Shown one piece after another: positions 31,946 to 54,853 of a DNA stretch of 64,000 nucleotides. The stretch's first letter is position 1; each line of letters opens with the position of its first letter. This stretch comes from Poa pratensis. Lineage: Eukaryota > Streptophyta > Magnoliopsida > Poales > Poaceae. The position numbers were made by a program, and so were the translations under genes. Location of the stretch: assembly GCA_947311845.1 (NCBI GenBank), contig CAMZMU010000048.1, forward strand, positions 19,272,693-19,336,692. The letters are read 5' to 3'. Under the pieces are notes generated by a model, which was given only the letters and a program-made list of their open reading frames with translations, was not told the DNA's origin and made no database searches.

Positions 31946-33201
31946 GGCAACCCTAGGCGGCGGCTCTGGATTCGCGAACGAAACCCTAGCTTGAGCTAGT
32001 GGTGTTTGCGGAGTTTGGGAATGGGGAAAGGGAAAGCGAGGGAGGGAGAGCGACGGGGGAGGTGGGGGGGGGGGAATAAAGGCGGGGACGACAAGTGTGA
32101 TGGCGCGCCGCGGGAGAGATCGTGTCGGGCTTTGCTACATCTACGTTTCGGTGACGCCGAGAGGTGGGACCGGGTTGGAGCGGGCCCATCTGTCGGGGAT
32201 ACGGAGTGGCAGAGGGAGGAGTGGGCGTGGAGTCGGAGGGAGAAAAGGCTGGATGGAGGCGTGGCGCCGTGGCGTGAGATGCAGAGTGGAACAGTAGGAG
32301 TGGTCGGGTGCGCGCGCCTTTCAGGAGCACGCGAGCTGATTCAGGCATGTCTGCTCCGGACAGCAGAAATGATCAAATTAAATATGCAGGCTGTATTAGG
32401 TTGAAAATAAACACCATCAGTAGCTAATTATGGATATGATTTTGTCTCAGTTGAGTTTTTCTGTATTGAGATCGTGCTCCTTGCTGGTTGGAACCCTACC
32501 AGCCCCCCTCTGCAATCACCCGTTTCCACTCTCGACTGTCTACAACTCAAAACTCAACAAATGCCTTGGTTTGGTTGGGTTGGCAGTTGGCACTGGGCGG
32601 CCATGTTTCCACGTTGGCCTTGTTCAGTGGTAAAGTAAATCTTGGGCGTGTTTTGCTGAACAAAATAGAATGAAACAACCAAAATCCTTTCCTCGCACGT
32701 ACAGACGGCAAGATTTATTCATCATAAAATACAAGTGCGCACCAGCACGAGCCAGCAGAACTTGTCACAAGACACAACAGGAGTGATGGTTCAGTCCTTG
32801 GAGACCACCAGCCAAGGTAATTGTTCAGCACAAAAACAGTTTCTGGGTTAGAGATTTACAAATGGCAGTGGATGCCCTCTGTTCACTCTGTCCTAAGAAC
32901 TATTAAAGGATTCATCTAAATCGTTGCCCTAAAAGATTACCAAATGCACCCTACGTTATACAACAGTTAAACTAGGTACAACGCGATCAAGGGTTCGACT
33001 CCTTTTGACATGATACAACACAGTTCAGGAACGGGATATGAATCAACAGGGGGCACGGAGAAACAAACCCTATGGCTGCTTTCAACAGGAGTATGTTGAG
33101 TTGAATAAATATCCTGGTAGCTGCACGCCCGTGCCACATGGAACACGACACATCATTTTGCAGCAACTCGGTATGTTACTTGGGCTGTGGATTCTTCATG
33201 G
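31946..33201. other. Promoter of the FRIGIDA-like gene and 3' flank of XRN
   Basis: 31946-32400 is GC-rich and would hold the promoter and 5' leader of the FRIGIDA-like gene. 32650-33201 should be the 3' UTR of the exoribonuclease gene. No other coding sequence is convincing. Confidence 0.5.
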
Positions 33202-43816
<10,615 letters not shown>

Positions 43817-45657
43817 CTCTTGGAACGGAGCCGGATCCCTCTTCTATCGCCTCGCCTCCTCGTACGGGCCGGCGCTTACGGGAGCTTCCGGGGCGGCGGT
43901 GGCGTGGGCGGGCGGTGGCTGGCTCCCTCTTCTCGTTTCGATCTGGATACGAAGGGGGGCGAGAGGAGGGTTGCGGGGTGGGGGAAGATGGGCAATGGGG
44001 CTCGAGGCGTGTGACGTGCGTGCGTGCCGGAGCTGGTGGTTGGGTTCTTGGGTTCGGCTCAGCAGCCGCGGCTTGTAGTTGCTGCGCGCGATATCCGATC
44101 AGTGATTGCAAAACTGCGAGAGAGGACCGCATGGTCAGGATCAGAACGTGCCATCGACATGAATAAATTTTGCATTTCTTTTTCGATTTACAAACGGGAT
44201 TTTTTCCGAAACACGTTACAACGCAACCGCTCATATACAACTCCGAGAGAGACTGAGCCAGCGGATCAGGTCTTGAGATTGACGAATGTCACCACGGGCG
44301 TCTCGCTATCGACGGGAATATCGCCTCCCACTAAAGAATATTTCGCCTAAATAAAAAACATCAAACGTCTAACCTGAGGTTTAAACTCTGGTGGGCTGGG
44401 GTACAACCACCCTCCTAACCATCTAACCATATGGTTGGTTCTCAATTTCAAAAGGGGGATAAAATATAGAGGTAATCAAATAAAAAATGATTTTCTACAT
44501 CTGATGGCAACAACATATATGTATTTTGTTGAGCACATACCAAGCACTCAGCGAGTGAGAGCAACTCCTCTAGTTTCGATGGTTCTCTATGTTCCACTAA
44601 ATGTTTTAAGCATGAACCAGTTGAGAGAGGTGTTTTGGAACCCGAGTTCTGATGATCTCGGTATTTAAATACCTCGAAAATGGTATTTTTAGAGTTTAGT
44701 AAAAGTAAAATGTGTGGATATAGACATATGTTATCTATGATGTGCAGAATTTTGTTAGATGTAACGTTATATTGTAAGTTACACAGAGGCATAAAATCAT
44801 GGCTAAGAGAAGATTAAAACATAACTCATTTTTCCTTCCAACATCTCTCTTTTTTTGCATAATCAGTATTTAGGATTGGTGCCAAATCCTCAAGATGTTC
44901 CACGTGTACTCATTGCTAAATCTCATCAGTGAACTCATCTTCGTGGAAAATAGTCCATGATAACAAAACAAAAAAATGGGTCCCACGTCGCTCTATCGGG
45001 ACGGCTTGGGTGAAAGACCTAACCCAACCAATCTAAATGGCAAGTTAAAAAATGAGGCTGTAGTTTTGATGTTAATGATGATATGATTAGCGGACTAACT
45101 ATGTGCTTGTGCAATATAAACTTATTAAAAAATGGCAAGTTTTTTTTTAAAAAAAATACAAGAGAGAAGAGGTCTACATCTAATATTTCATCAATCAATC
45201 TCTCCTCTATTTATAGGATCCCGGATCTAGATATTGGTGAAGTTTGTTGGCCTCCTACTCTCGTATTTCTCAAGAATATTGTTACTTTGGAGTGAATGAC
45301 TTGAGCACTTGTCGCATTAGCTACATCAGTCTGAATTCTCCATGGTGATTTATGGAAGTGAAAGTTGAGTCATTTGTTAGTTTGTTGTTTGGGCGCCTAT
45401 ACGCTTGGTGTTGTTGCAAAGTTCAATCATTGTGATGCCTTCATGCAAGTTTGGGAGCCTCCAGTTAAGTTGTATAGATTGTCCCAAACAATTTTCACAA
45501 GTCATGTGCCACCTTCAAAGACATTTCTTAGTGGATCAAGACTCTTCTCTTTGTGGGAAGGCTACAAAATAATAAGGTGATGCCTTTTGTGGCATTTGGT
45601 ATGCATAATGGCGCCTCAAGGTGATACCATTGTGGCGCTTGGGGAACATTACGCCCC
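43817..45657. other. XRN promoter and intergenic DNA
   Basis: 43817-44160 is GC-rich and is the expected promoter and leader of the XRN gene. The rest is AT-rich. At 44368-44425 there is a short tRNA-like or LINE/SINE-tail-like sequence (GAGGTTTAAACTCTGGTGGGCTGG), too degenerate to call. No gene is seen. Confidence 0.5.
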
Positions 45658-45658
45658 C

Positions 45659-46220
45659 TAAGGATGGCAATAGTCATGGCATGGGAAAGGTAGAGCAATA
45701 TAATACCCATGTAGATCGTGGTATAAGTCTACCCATACCCTTACCATGGGTATAAAACTATACCCACATCCACACCCGGTAGGCACCCTTACTCTGTTGG
45801 ATACCCATTGAGTAGATCAATAGTTCACAGTCTACTGTGCGCTTACGACATCACAAGCTACGACATCACAAGCTTGATCTTCTACTTTCTACTAGCTCGT
45901 CATCATACTATGGCGCTCCTACTTGTCGTCGATCGGGGTGAAGAACCAGAGAATATAGTTTATAGGTGAAAATGGAGGTCGATTACGCTGTAGCCGACTC
46001 CATGCCTTGAGAAGTACTACGTTGTGGTTGGGAGGACAGGTTGATCAAGGACTCACGGATACACATATCAGGTCAATATGGTAGGGTTTGGGTCGACCCT
46101 TGTGCACATGAATGTACCATGCCCTACCCATGACTTGACATTTATGGTATGGGTACTACTCATTGGTGCAAAAATATGCACATATGGGTACCCCGTACCA
46201 TGGGTAAATTGTCATCCTTA
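45659..46220. mobile_element. Putative non-autonomous TIR element
   Basis: The ends are TAAGGATGGCAAT and the near-inverse ATTGTCATCCTTA. Just inside both ends are ACCCATG-type repeats, and the body is rich in GGGTATGGGTA-like sequence and its complement. Length is 562 bp with no coding capacity. A clear target duplication is not visible. It may belong to a hAT-type family. Confidence 0.45.
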
Positions 46221-46380
46221 CCGCCGCCGCATCTATCCAACGGAGATTAGCTTCTACTATGAAGTCAACTTCTAGATACATCTTCATCTCCGTGTGTCTC
46301 GGTTATCTTTTATCCGAACTCCACTACTTGTGCATTTACCTTGTGATAGCCTTGGAGCGTGAAAATTATATCCTCATATC

Positions 46381-47382
46381 TGTTGAATATATGAGCAATT
46401 TTCCACATGATTTAATCCATAAAAACAGTAGATAAAACATGGCTAGAGAAATAAGAATTAAACTAGTCATGCAATCTAACAGATAATACGCATAAAGCAG
46501 TTGTACACATATTGCTAGAATCAAAGTCTGAAACATGATCTCGAATAGGCAGAATAGGATCACATACGGGCCAGTGGAGGACGACCCGTTCGCGTTGGCT
46601 GATGAAGACATGTTGCCGAAGAGGACGTCGACGTCAGGGAAGAAGTCGTCATCCGGGAAGTAGTCGTCGGAGTCCGTGTTGGAGGAAAAGCCAGTAGTCG
46701 CGTGAAGACGCTCCCCAAAAACCTTATCGCCTCTCTCCCGTACAGGATCACGAGAGACGGGGTTCCGGAGGCCTACTGTTCCGTCACGCGGTGTACGCCG
46801 CGGAACGGAATGAGGAAGACTTGATCGGCGACGCAGTGCTCGAGAACCAGGAAGCAAGCGCATGTGATGTGGTTGTGTTGCGGTGTATCTAAGGGAGAGG
46901 AGCGACCTCTCTTCTATAGGCACAGCCGCAGGAGGCGAACAAGCACCGCAGGAGAGGAAACGAAAAGGCAGGAGGCGAAATAAACAGGCAACGCCCGTTA
47001 GCATCCATCTCCATTTAATGCGGACGTTTCATTCTCCATTAGTGCAAAACGTTTCACCTTCGTGCAACCGTTCATATTTATATTCGTCCATTCATGTGTG
47101 GCAAAAAGAACACATCGGCTCGGCGAGGCGAGGCGTGGCGTGGCGAGGCGGGCGGCGGAGGAGGAGGAGCGCGCGTGGGACTCTCTCCTATTCTCATGCT
47201 CGTACAAGTGCTAGAAGAGCTCACCTTATAAAGTGGTGCAACTCTCTCTAAACTAGCAATGTAGGACTAAACATTTGTCCCACCTCTTGCCATGTATGAA
47301 TGGGCCACATGGGCCTCTAGGATTTTCAGGAATTATGGAAATGAAATATTGAGCTGGGCCATTTAGGCCAAAAATTCCAGCA
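46381..47382 (-). repeat. 3' LTR of copia element C2
   Basis: On the minus strand it starts TGCTGGAATTTT next to a polypurine tract (TTGTGGGGGAT) and appears to end TTCAACA at 46381, about 1.0 kb. It has a TATA-like TTTATAAGG near 47225. The ATG at about 46612 (MSSSANANGSSSTGP) followed by GTATGT is the LTR copy of the gag exon 1. Confidence 0.7.
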
Positions 47383-47931
47383 ATCCCCCACAAGATTCTA
47401 GAGGCACACAAAATTTGCTTTTGGTTCCAAACACTGTTTATATACTGGTGCTACAGTGGAGACTGTTAAGTTGAACTTCCACCTAGACTTCATGTTACAC
47501 TAGTTTGCAACTTGGACAGTGGACTATGCCTTGAACTGCATGTTTTCTGCGAATCTAGCTTCACATAAAGCCTTGACCGATACTGGGCTGCCGTGGGACT
47601 TCCCCGCGGGTGGAGCTTATACGTCATACTCCGAGGCCTTTCATGAGTTTATTAAAGAGCACCCCACTCTCATGGACTGCGACGTTTGACAGTCAGACTC
47701 ATATAGGTGTGTTCCTCAAAAGATGTTCTGCAGGGCAACATCTCTGCTTTAGATAAAGCCTCTTGGCACACATTAAGATAAACATCAACCTGCCGTGCAG
47801 TTAGAAGAGTATTGCATCTTGCGGAGTGGTTTTATATAAATAATACTCTCCTCTCGGTTGATCAACAGCTTGTCTCCCAATTCTACTTCACGGGATCTCC
47901 GATCACATAGTGGGTTGCCACTGTGAACAAC
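47383..47931 (-). other. Untranslated region of copia C2
   Basis: It lies between the end of the RNase H gene and the 3' LTR and includes the polypurine tract at 47383-47393. No coding sequence. It matches the corresponding part of C1 (20804-21346) in a diverged form. Confidence 0.6.
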
Positions 47932-49104
47932 TCATACTGTGGGTCTCAAACCCATCTCCCTCGATGCATTATCTATCATATTACGTGATAAACCCTTTGT
48001 GAAGGGATCTGCCAAATTCTTAGATGTTTGGATATAATCTAATGCAATAACTCCGGAGTTCTTCAATTTTCTGACAGATTTTAATCTCCTCTTCACATGC
48101 CTTGATGAATTCATATTATCCTTAGAACTCTTCACTTTCGTGACCACAGTTTGATTATCACAGTTCATCAGGATAGCGGGTATAGGTTTTTCAACCACAG
48201 GTAAGTCCATCAAAAGCTCACGGAGCCACTCTGCTTCAACAGTGGCTGTGTCTAATGTTGTGAGTTATGCTTCCATAGTTGACCTCGTTAAGATGGTCTG
48301 CTTGTAAGACTTTCAGGAGACAACACCACCACCAAGTGTAAACACATAACCACTTGTGGCCTTAATCTCATCAGCATCAGATATCCAATTTGAATCACTA
48401 TAACCCTCAAGTACCCTTGGGTCCCCGGTATAATGAATTCCATAGCTCGCAGTGCCTTTTAGATAGCGCACGACTCTCTCAAACGCATGCCAATGATCAT
48501 CTCCCGGATTTGACACAAACCAGCTCAGCTTGCTCACAGCAAATGAAATGTCAGGCCTCGTGGCACTCACCAAATACATAAGCGAGCCTATGATCTGCGA
48601 ATATCTCATTTGATCTCTAGAAATCCGTCGATTCTTTCGAAGCAACACACTAGGATCATACGGTGTTGGAGAGGGCTTGCAGTCGCTATACCCGAAACGA
48701 CTCAAGACCTTGTCCACGTAGTGGGATTGAAGCAGAGTAATCCCACCATTGTCATCTCTCAAAAGCTTGATGTTCAAGATAACATCAGCTACTCCTAGAT
48801 CCTTCATCTCAAAACAGCGAGATAAGAAATCCTTGACTTCCTTAATCACCTTAAGGTTGGTTCCAAATATCAGTATGTCATCGACGTACAAACAGAGAAT
48901 AACTCCCTCGCCCCCACCATGGAGATAGTACACACATTTGTCAGCTTCGTTTACAACAAAGCCTTCAGCAGTTAAAGTCTTTTCGAACTTCTCATGCCAC
49001 TGCTTAGGGGCTTGTTTAAGGCCGTACAATGACTTCAACAACTTGAACACCTTTCCTTCTTGACCAGGTACCACAAAACCATCTGGCTGCTCCATGTAAA
49101 TTTC
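47932..49104 (-). pseudogene. RT and RNase H of copia element C2 (fragment)
   Basis: The frame enters at [12 protein letters not shown] (RT palm region), reads [18 protein letters not shown] and the catalytic box [12 protein letters not shown] near 48890, and continues into the RNase H with [17 protein letters not shown] replaces a tryptophan codon at about 48311 and a TAA replaces glutamate at about 48268. The last part (47932-48213) reads to KNLADPFTKGLS and ends REMGLRPTV. Unlike C1 it keeps YVDD, but the two stops and the missing 5' half make it inactive. Confidence 0.86.
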
Positions 49105-49119
49105 CTCTCACTACAACCG

Positions 49120-49405
49120 AACTGACTTTTTGTGACAGGGTCATTTTGTCACTTATTAGCGAAATTTGTCACGGATTACCCCCTCGTGACGACATTAGGG
49201 CGTCACTAAGCCCGTCACAAAATCCTCGTCACAGATTACAAAATAGTGACGCCACGACATTTTCGCGTCACGCATTATGGATCATCGGTGATGCGTTTTT
49301 TTCGCGTCACGCATTGATGGAATGCATGACAAAATTACTTGTCACCGTTCATTCGTAAATTTGTCACCGCTCAACGCAATGCGTGACAAAAATCATGTCA
49401 TTGAT
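49120..49405. repeat. Subterminal repeats of the CACTA element
   Basis: Roughly fifteen copies of TTGTCAC/CGTCAC or the inverse GTGAC lie within 290 bp of the terminus. Such arrays are transposase-binding sites in En/Spm elements. Confidence 0.7.
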
Positions 49406-49439
49406 TGGTTCGTCAGCTGTTTTAGACCGGTCAAAGCTG

Positions 49440-49706
49440 CTGACCTGTCGGTCAATGCAGATGACGTGGTTGTTTACGTGGTTGTTGACGTGTTCGTTGA
49501 CGTGGATGCTGACATGTGGCTGTTTAGGTGGCACTCGACGTGTCTGTTGACGTGTATGCTGACATGTGGGTCCGTTCTATGCTGACGTGGCATGATGACA
49601 AATGGGTCCACGAAATGCTGATATGTGGGACCCACCCGTTTGCTGACATGTGGGACCCACCGGATTGCTTGCGGGACCCACCGGTTCCTGACGTGTGGGT
49701 CCAAAG
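49440..49706. repeat. Degenerate tandem repeats inside the CACTA element
   Basis: A unit of about 12-27 bp built from TGACGTGG and GCTGACATGTGGGACCCACC repeats many times with drift. It has no coding value. Confidence 0.7.
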
Positions 49707-49919
49707 GCTGTTAGGCCGTCATAATTTATGTCACATTTTCGTCACGGCATTTATCTCAAAACAATTAAAAAGCACAGAAAATTGAATATTTCAAATGCGT
49801 TTAATATAACAAATGAACTGTATTCGTCTGATGACACTAGCACTTAGAGTAGACATGAAAAAGAAAAATAATTACACCGAAAAAACGTAGGAAAGCTTGT
49901 CTGCACGATTAACAATGCG

Positions 49920-51052
49920 CCATGTTCAGTTGGCCTGGGATGATTGCGACGACGTCCGTAAGAGGTAACCTAACAGGGTATCCATTTCCTGCTGCCTCTT
50001 TTCAAATTCCGAAGACTTCTGTTCATGGGACTTCTGTAGAGTTTCAAGTTGTTCTTGCTGCCTCCTTGTCGCTTCTTCAAATTCCTTTTGCTGGGCCTTA
50101 AGTTTTGCCTCCATTTCAATCTTGTACCTTTCAGCTGCCTGTACTGATTGTTGTTCCTGATCTTCTAGCCTTCTTCCAATTCCTTGATGCGTGAAGATGA
50201 TATGCTAGATTTTCTGCATACAGATGACATACCCAACCTTGTGAGGAATGTGCTCCTCGAGTTTTTCTTCGCCAATTTTTCCTTGAGGACTTCTTCAACT
50301 ATTTGCATATTTGTTTTTGTGGGCTCATGTTCTTGATGGGGACCCATTTTTGAGTAGCATCTGTACCTGCGGCATGATTAAAAAGCTTTTTGTCAGTACT
50401 GTAATGAAAATTTAACAAGCTAGCTGCAATGAAATGAGGTAAATTTGTTTACATATGCTTCTTCTGACTCCTTGCTCATGATACCATCCTTGTTAGTGTG
50501 AGTAAGTCTATAAAATTCAATAGGAGTAGGATCTTCCTTAGCTTGATCTTCCGTTACAGTTGATTTCTACATAATTGTATCATGATAGCATAAGCAATGT
50601 ACATCATATAATTGCTGAGAAAGTGTGGTTTGCATAAGTATAGTTTCAAAACTTACCACAATTTCCCAATGTGCAGTGTAGCTTCTAGAACCAGTGGTAT
50701 GGTGCTGCTTGACAGCTTCACGGTTAGTTTGATTCGTCCTACACTTTTCCTATGTCAAATAGCTGCACTTTTAGTATTCCCACTAAAAAGCAGAAACATA
50801 GAGTAATCAGACAATATGGTTACTGCATTAATATGTAACTTGTACCTGATAGTCGTCGTCAAACCATTTGGTAACCAGCTTTTCCCAACTTTTCTCATCA
50901 ACTTCAACTAGCTTCAACAAGAGTGCTTGCGGTATAGTTAGATTTTGCATCATGGGCCAATATTTATGTTTCAGCCTATATCGGTGTTGGTGAATAGAAC
51001 GCTGCAAAATGTCAGTGCACACGTTCTTGCCCACTTCATCTTCTGTGTCCAT
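49920..51052 (-). pseudogene. CACTA transposase-related gene (Ptta/En/Spm type), partial
   Basis: Pieces in minus orientation, separated by introns, read WFDDDYQ and KSWEKLVTKW (about 50830-50900), then KCRTNQTNREAVKQ with TTGSRSYTAHWEIV (about 50660-50760). STVTEDQAKEDPTPIEFYRLTHTNKDG with SKESEEAYV (about 50440-50570) follows, and last a long coiled coil (KLKAQQKEFEEATRRQQEQLETLQ) ending in a stop near 49926. This order matches the plant En/Spm Transposase_24 family (from memory). The N-terminal part is missing beyond 51165. Confidence 0.72.
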
Positions 51053-51165
51053 GTTAAATTTTTCCTACAGAAATTATGAATCCAATGTTATGTTAGCATG
51101 GTATGGCTGAACTGCATGTAAACATTAGGTGATCAATATAATAACTGTGCCGACTCACCGCCACC

Positions 51166-51398
51166 TGATACGTCTCCAACGTATCTATAATTTTTGATGT
51201 TCCATGCATGTTTTATATCAATGCTACATGTTTTGCATCCACTTTATGTCACTTTTATACATTTTTTGGGACTAACCTATTAACAAGATGCCGAAGTGCT
51301 AGTTCCTGTTTTCTGCTGTTTTTGTATTCCAGAAAAGCTAGTCTGGAAATATTCTCGGAATTGGACGAAACTTCACGGGGGATGCTATTTTGCCAGAA
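51166..51398 (+). repeat. Gypsy LTR fragment (LTR-A)
   Basis: It starts TGATACGTCTCCAACG and matches the first 230 bp of the LTR at 55524. Similarity stops at TGCCAGAA. It interrupts the CACTA gene. From memory the start resembles Sabrina-like LTRs of the Triticeae. Confidence 0.75.
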
Positions 51399-53039
51399 TT
51401 CGCTCACCCTAATCTGTTATTATGCATATGATATGCCGTGAATTCGCTCACCCTAACTACCTCCCAATAATTTGTTAAGGGTTTAAGAATTTTTCTTAAT
51501 TATTTGGTATCGAATTTATTTGACCACTTACAGTTGATCCTAACTACCTCCCACTTACAGTTGTTAAGGGTGAGCGAATTCACGGCATATCATGTGCATA
51601 ATAACAGATTGTCAATCCTTTAAAAGTTGATCCTAATGGGACAATGATGCTACTTTCGGAACCCAAGGTTATATCACGTCTAGGACCTTTGAACTTCATT
51701 CTTTTGCAGTTACAAGGCAAGTTCATTCTTGCTCATGTCCATTTAAGTATTTTTTATCAAGTTATTACAATGTATCTATATTAAGTTAGTACCTTCTTTG
51801 AAATGAAATGTTATTTTCCATAACTAGGAATTGACTATGGGGTGAGCAATGGAATAAGGAATGATAGATAAGGTGGAGATTCCATTGTACCAGGTTCACA
51901 TGGATAGGATTAATAACAAATTTCATCAGGTATCCTTATGTCATATAGATAGCGTTAACCGCGAGACCTTCTTATGGGTAGATTAAGTCATTCAGATGTT
52001 CTTCATTTATTATATCCATGGACGAATATATAGGGCCAGCTACGCAATACATGAGCACATAAACTCTCCAATCTGACAAGTATTAACGGTGCATATGTCT
52101 TGGGAGGGTAATGTGGGTAGTATTACAGGCCTACGACATTGAGATTAGGGTGGATATGCGGGTCGTAGAAAAGGGCAATGGATGGCTTAGAACCATTAGA
52201 CATGGCCTCATATGACAGGTGTATGAGTAGGACATTGTTCCTAGCATAAGGGCTAAGGCGATCTTGTGGAAAAATTAGGATGCATTTACAGAGTGTATAA
52301 AAGTGTGTCTTTTCACTCTTTTTTGTCGGCAAGAACTGCGATCGCTGAGGAGAAGGAACTATCATAAGATTCTAACAACCTGCGGAGTCTCACGGACATA
52401 GTTTTTCTAAATAAAAATAAATATTTGCAAAAACTTGCATCAAGCTTTGACATATGGTCATTTTTGTAGCCAGCTAATTCCAGATACTTATCTCATATCT
52501 TAACTTGTTGAGTACATTGTATTCATCCCCTATATTTCCATAACCGTTGCTTAGTTTCCAGAGCAGTCAAGGAAATGCTGTCAGGTAGGAAGCGGAGGAG
52601 GTCTACAATGAAGAGCCTCGGCTATAAGATGGAGTTGTAGGAATCAACCACTACATCACCAAGTGTGTGAAAGTAGTTAGATTCGCGATTATATCACATG
52701 ATTATTAGATTATATTAATTTATTATCCAAATTGTTTGGATTTATTCTACGATTCCACTCAGTAGAATCCATGAACGATGACAACTAGAAGGAGGAGCAA
52801 ACCCTAGATAGTGAAACACCAGTATCTTTAGAACGATCTTGTGGAAGCAATAGTTGTTGAATAAACCATAAAGTAGAGCTGATATCCATCATAGGGCTAC
52901 GAGTTGATTTTATGTATTTATGTTCTTGGTATGATACGAAATTTTATTAAGAAAGTACTATCTAGGGCAGGCAATGTTTCGAGGGATGTCATGTTTGTGG
53001 AATAGTTTTTTCATAAATTTTATATCAACGACTGACACA
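51399..53039. other. Unassigned AT-rich region
   Basis: No gene or known repeat is recognised. The first 220 bp hold an inverted repeat. The rest has only short open frames. Part may be the downstream region of gypsy element D. Confidence 0.4.
51404..51612. repeat. Inverted repeat with 44-bp arms
   Basis: The arm AATCTGTTATTATGCATATG... to ...AATTCGCTCACCCT (about 51409-51453) is repeated inverted at about 51568-51611 with very few mismatches. The short motif GAATTCGCTCACCCTAA also occurs as a direct repeat at 51396 and 51440. TAACTACCTCCCA is a further direct repeat within the loop. Confidence 0.75.
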
Positions 53040-54347
53040 CTACACAATGTAGTTGTTATTGGGTTGCGGGTAAAACTTTAAAAAAAATCGTAACCTTGCC
53101 GCCAAGATCTCGCGGGTAAAGTCGATCCATCTTTTAATATTTTGTATGTAAGTGTTGGCATGGCAATTGTTAGCACAATAGAGATGACATCCATGCAACA
53201 CGCTATTCATATCAAAAGCACTCATATCTAACGAAGAAGTTTTTCTTGATAACTCTTCACACCCAAAAATAATGTAAGTTCATCATGCTGATTAGGAGTG
53301 ATCATGTTATCACAAAAGTCTTCCGCAATATCCTTATTAGAACCTGAGCATTGGAATTCGAAATGACCCTTTTCATAGCAAAGTTCACAAATAAAAGATA
53401 GAGGGCACAAACTTTTTCAGCAAGATCATTTAGAGCCCTGTGCCACATTCTAGTTTTTTCATTACTATGATGGATACAATATTCTTCTTCGATTTGATTC
53501 TTTTCACAAGGTCTAAGTGCTCCACAAAAATTAACATGCTTATAAGAAATAGTATTTTCAGAAGTTTGAGCATGTTTATTGCAATCATTAGTAACAATTT
53601 CATTTTCCATGCAAGTGTCTTTGAAAGGTTCATGATACAAGTCCCAGAGTCCTTTAGGAATATTAATATGAGAAGCAAAGGCTTTACACCAATCAACAAT
53701 GATTTGAGAATCAAGACCATATTTAGCACTAAGCTCATGAAAATTAGCAGTTTCAGCGAAAGACTTAATGCAATCATACTCATAGTTTATACCTGATTCT
53801 TTACCTTTGTCGTTCTCCAATCTTCAGTATTGCCTTGAATTGTTTCAAGAAGATCCCATTTAGCTTCAACCTTCTTACTTGTGAAAGAACCCTCTGAACA
53901 GGCATCTAGATAATCCTTGTAATGACCTGAAAGCCTTGCATAAAAATTAGTAACAATTATTTCCTCAGGAATCCCATGGTTAGGACATTTGAGCATTAAT
54001 GTTTTCAGTCTTTCCCAAGCTTGAGCAATGCTTTCTCCATCACGAGGACACAAATTATAAATGTAATTCCTATCTACATGCATTTCATAAGGAGGATAAA
54101 ATTTAGAGTCAAAGAGAGATTCAAGCTCCTTCCACTCCGAATGATGAGGATCATCCAGTAGATCATACCACTTCCTTGCTTTGTCCTTAAGTGACAATGG
54201 AAATAATTTCTTCATGGCATTTTCTCTTGATAAACCTGCAACCTTAAACAACTCACAAAGTTCTGTAAGTTTCAACAAGTGATCCCTCGGATGGACTGTT
54301 CCATCCCCTGCATAACGTTCATCCATAACCTTTTCAACAATTTCCAT
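53040..54347 (-). pseudogene. Gag of gypsy element D
   Basis: Minus-strand frames carry a Retrotrans_gag domain (KLTELCELFKVAGLSRENAMKKLFP, SLKDKARKWYDLL, WERLKTLMLKCPNHG) followed by a linker with KYGLDSQIIVDWCKAF and a CCHC zinc knuckle (CELCYEKGHFEFQC at about 53340-53385). It ends with an SFL-rich tail near 53040. One-base frame changes lie near 53795 and 53405. It is a capsid/nucleocapsid gene of a large-LTR gypsy element. The primer site at 54826 fits the usual tRNA-Asp primer of Athila/Tat-related elements. No pol follows to the left. Confidence 0.78.
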
Positions 54348-54825
54348 GGTATTTCAAATGGAATACTTTCAGTAGATGGATTTAGAATATCACAAGCATC
54401 ATTAGAATTATCACATATGGGAGACAAAGTATTATCAAATCAAATTTTCTCCTCCAAAGCTGGGGAACTAAAAAGATCATTTTCACCAAAACTAGCTTCC
54501 CCAAGCTTAGACTTTTCCATAGCATTAGCAATAATGGTGTTCAAGGAATTCATGCTAATAACATTGCTATCACTATTATGCAAACAACTTCCATAGGTTT
54601 TTTAATTTTCTCTTCAAAAACATCATGTCCTAATTCAATATAAAGTTCATAAAGATCTCTAATTTTTTTGTTGTTTTCCATTAAGCCTAACTAGTAAAAT
54701 AAAAACAAGAAACAAAAAGATATAATTGCAGAATCTAAAGGAAATACCTTCGAGCACTCACACGTCAGCAACAATGCTAGAAAATAGCTAAGTAGCTGGA
54801 GGATGTGAGTACCTTTTACCTTACC
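54348..54825 (-). other. Leader of gypsy element D
   Basis: Between the primer-binding site and the gag frame. Short minus-strand frames are present, but no credible product. Confidence 0.45.
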
Positions 54826-54843
54826 TCCCCGGCAACGGCGCCA
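54826..54843 (-). other. Primer-binding site of gypsy element D
   Basis: On the minus strand it reads TGGCGCCGTTGCCGGGGA, complementary to the 3' end of plant tRNA-Asp. It lies about ten bases from the LTR end. Confidence 0.85.
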
Positions 54844-54853
54844 GAAAATAGCT

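Larger units (their letters stand above)
46381..49108 (-). mobile_element. Ty1/copia element C2, 3' half
   Basis: It reads right to left: end of RT, RNase H, polypurine tract, 3' LTR. It belongs to the same broad family as C1 (similar RT/RNase H and similar LTR architecture) but is clearly diverged. The 5' half is missing because a CACTA end begins at 49109 inside the RT region. Confidence 0.85.
49109..51165 (-). mobile_element. CACTA (En/Spm) transposon, partial
   Basis: The left end begins CACTACAACCGAACTGAC at 49109, next to TCT of the interrupted copia RT. A subterminal region full of short GTCAC/GTGAC repeats and a transposase-related gene on the minus strand follow. The right side is cut by an LTR fragment at 51166, so the second terminus is absent. 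Confidence 0.8.

Noticed and set aside
31188..31994. Long open frames on the plus strand (268 and 192 codons) over FRIGIDA-like exon 1
   Set aside because: They are arginine/serine/alanine-rich shadows of a GC-rich coding exon on the other strand and show no domain.
44368..44425. tRNA or SINE with a B-box-like GGTTTAAACTC
   Set aside because: No acceptor stem or A box can be placed, and the sequence is too degenerate.
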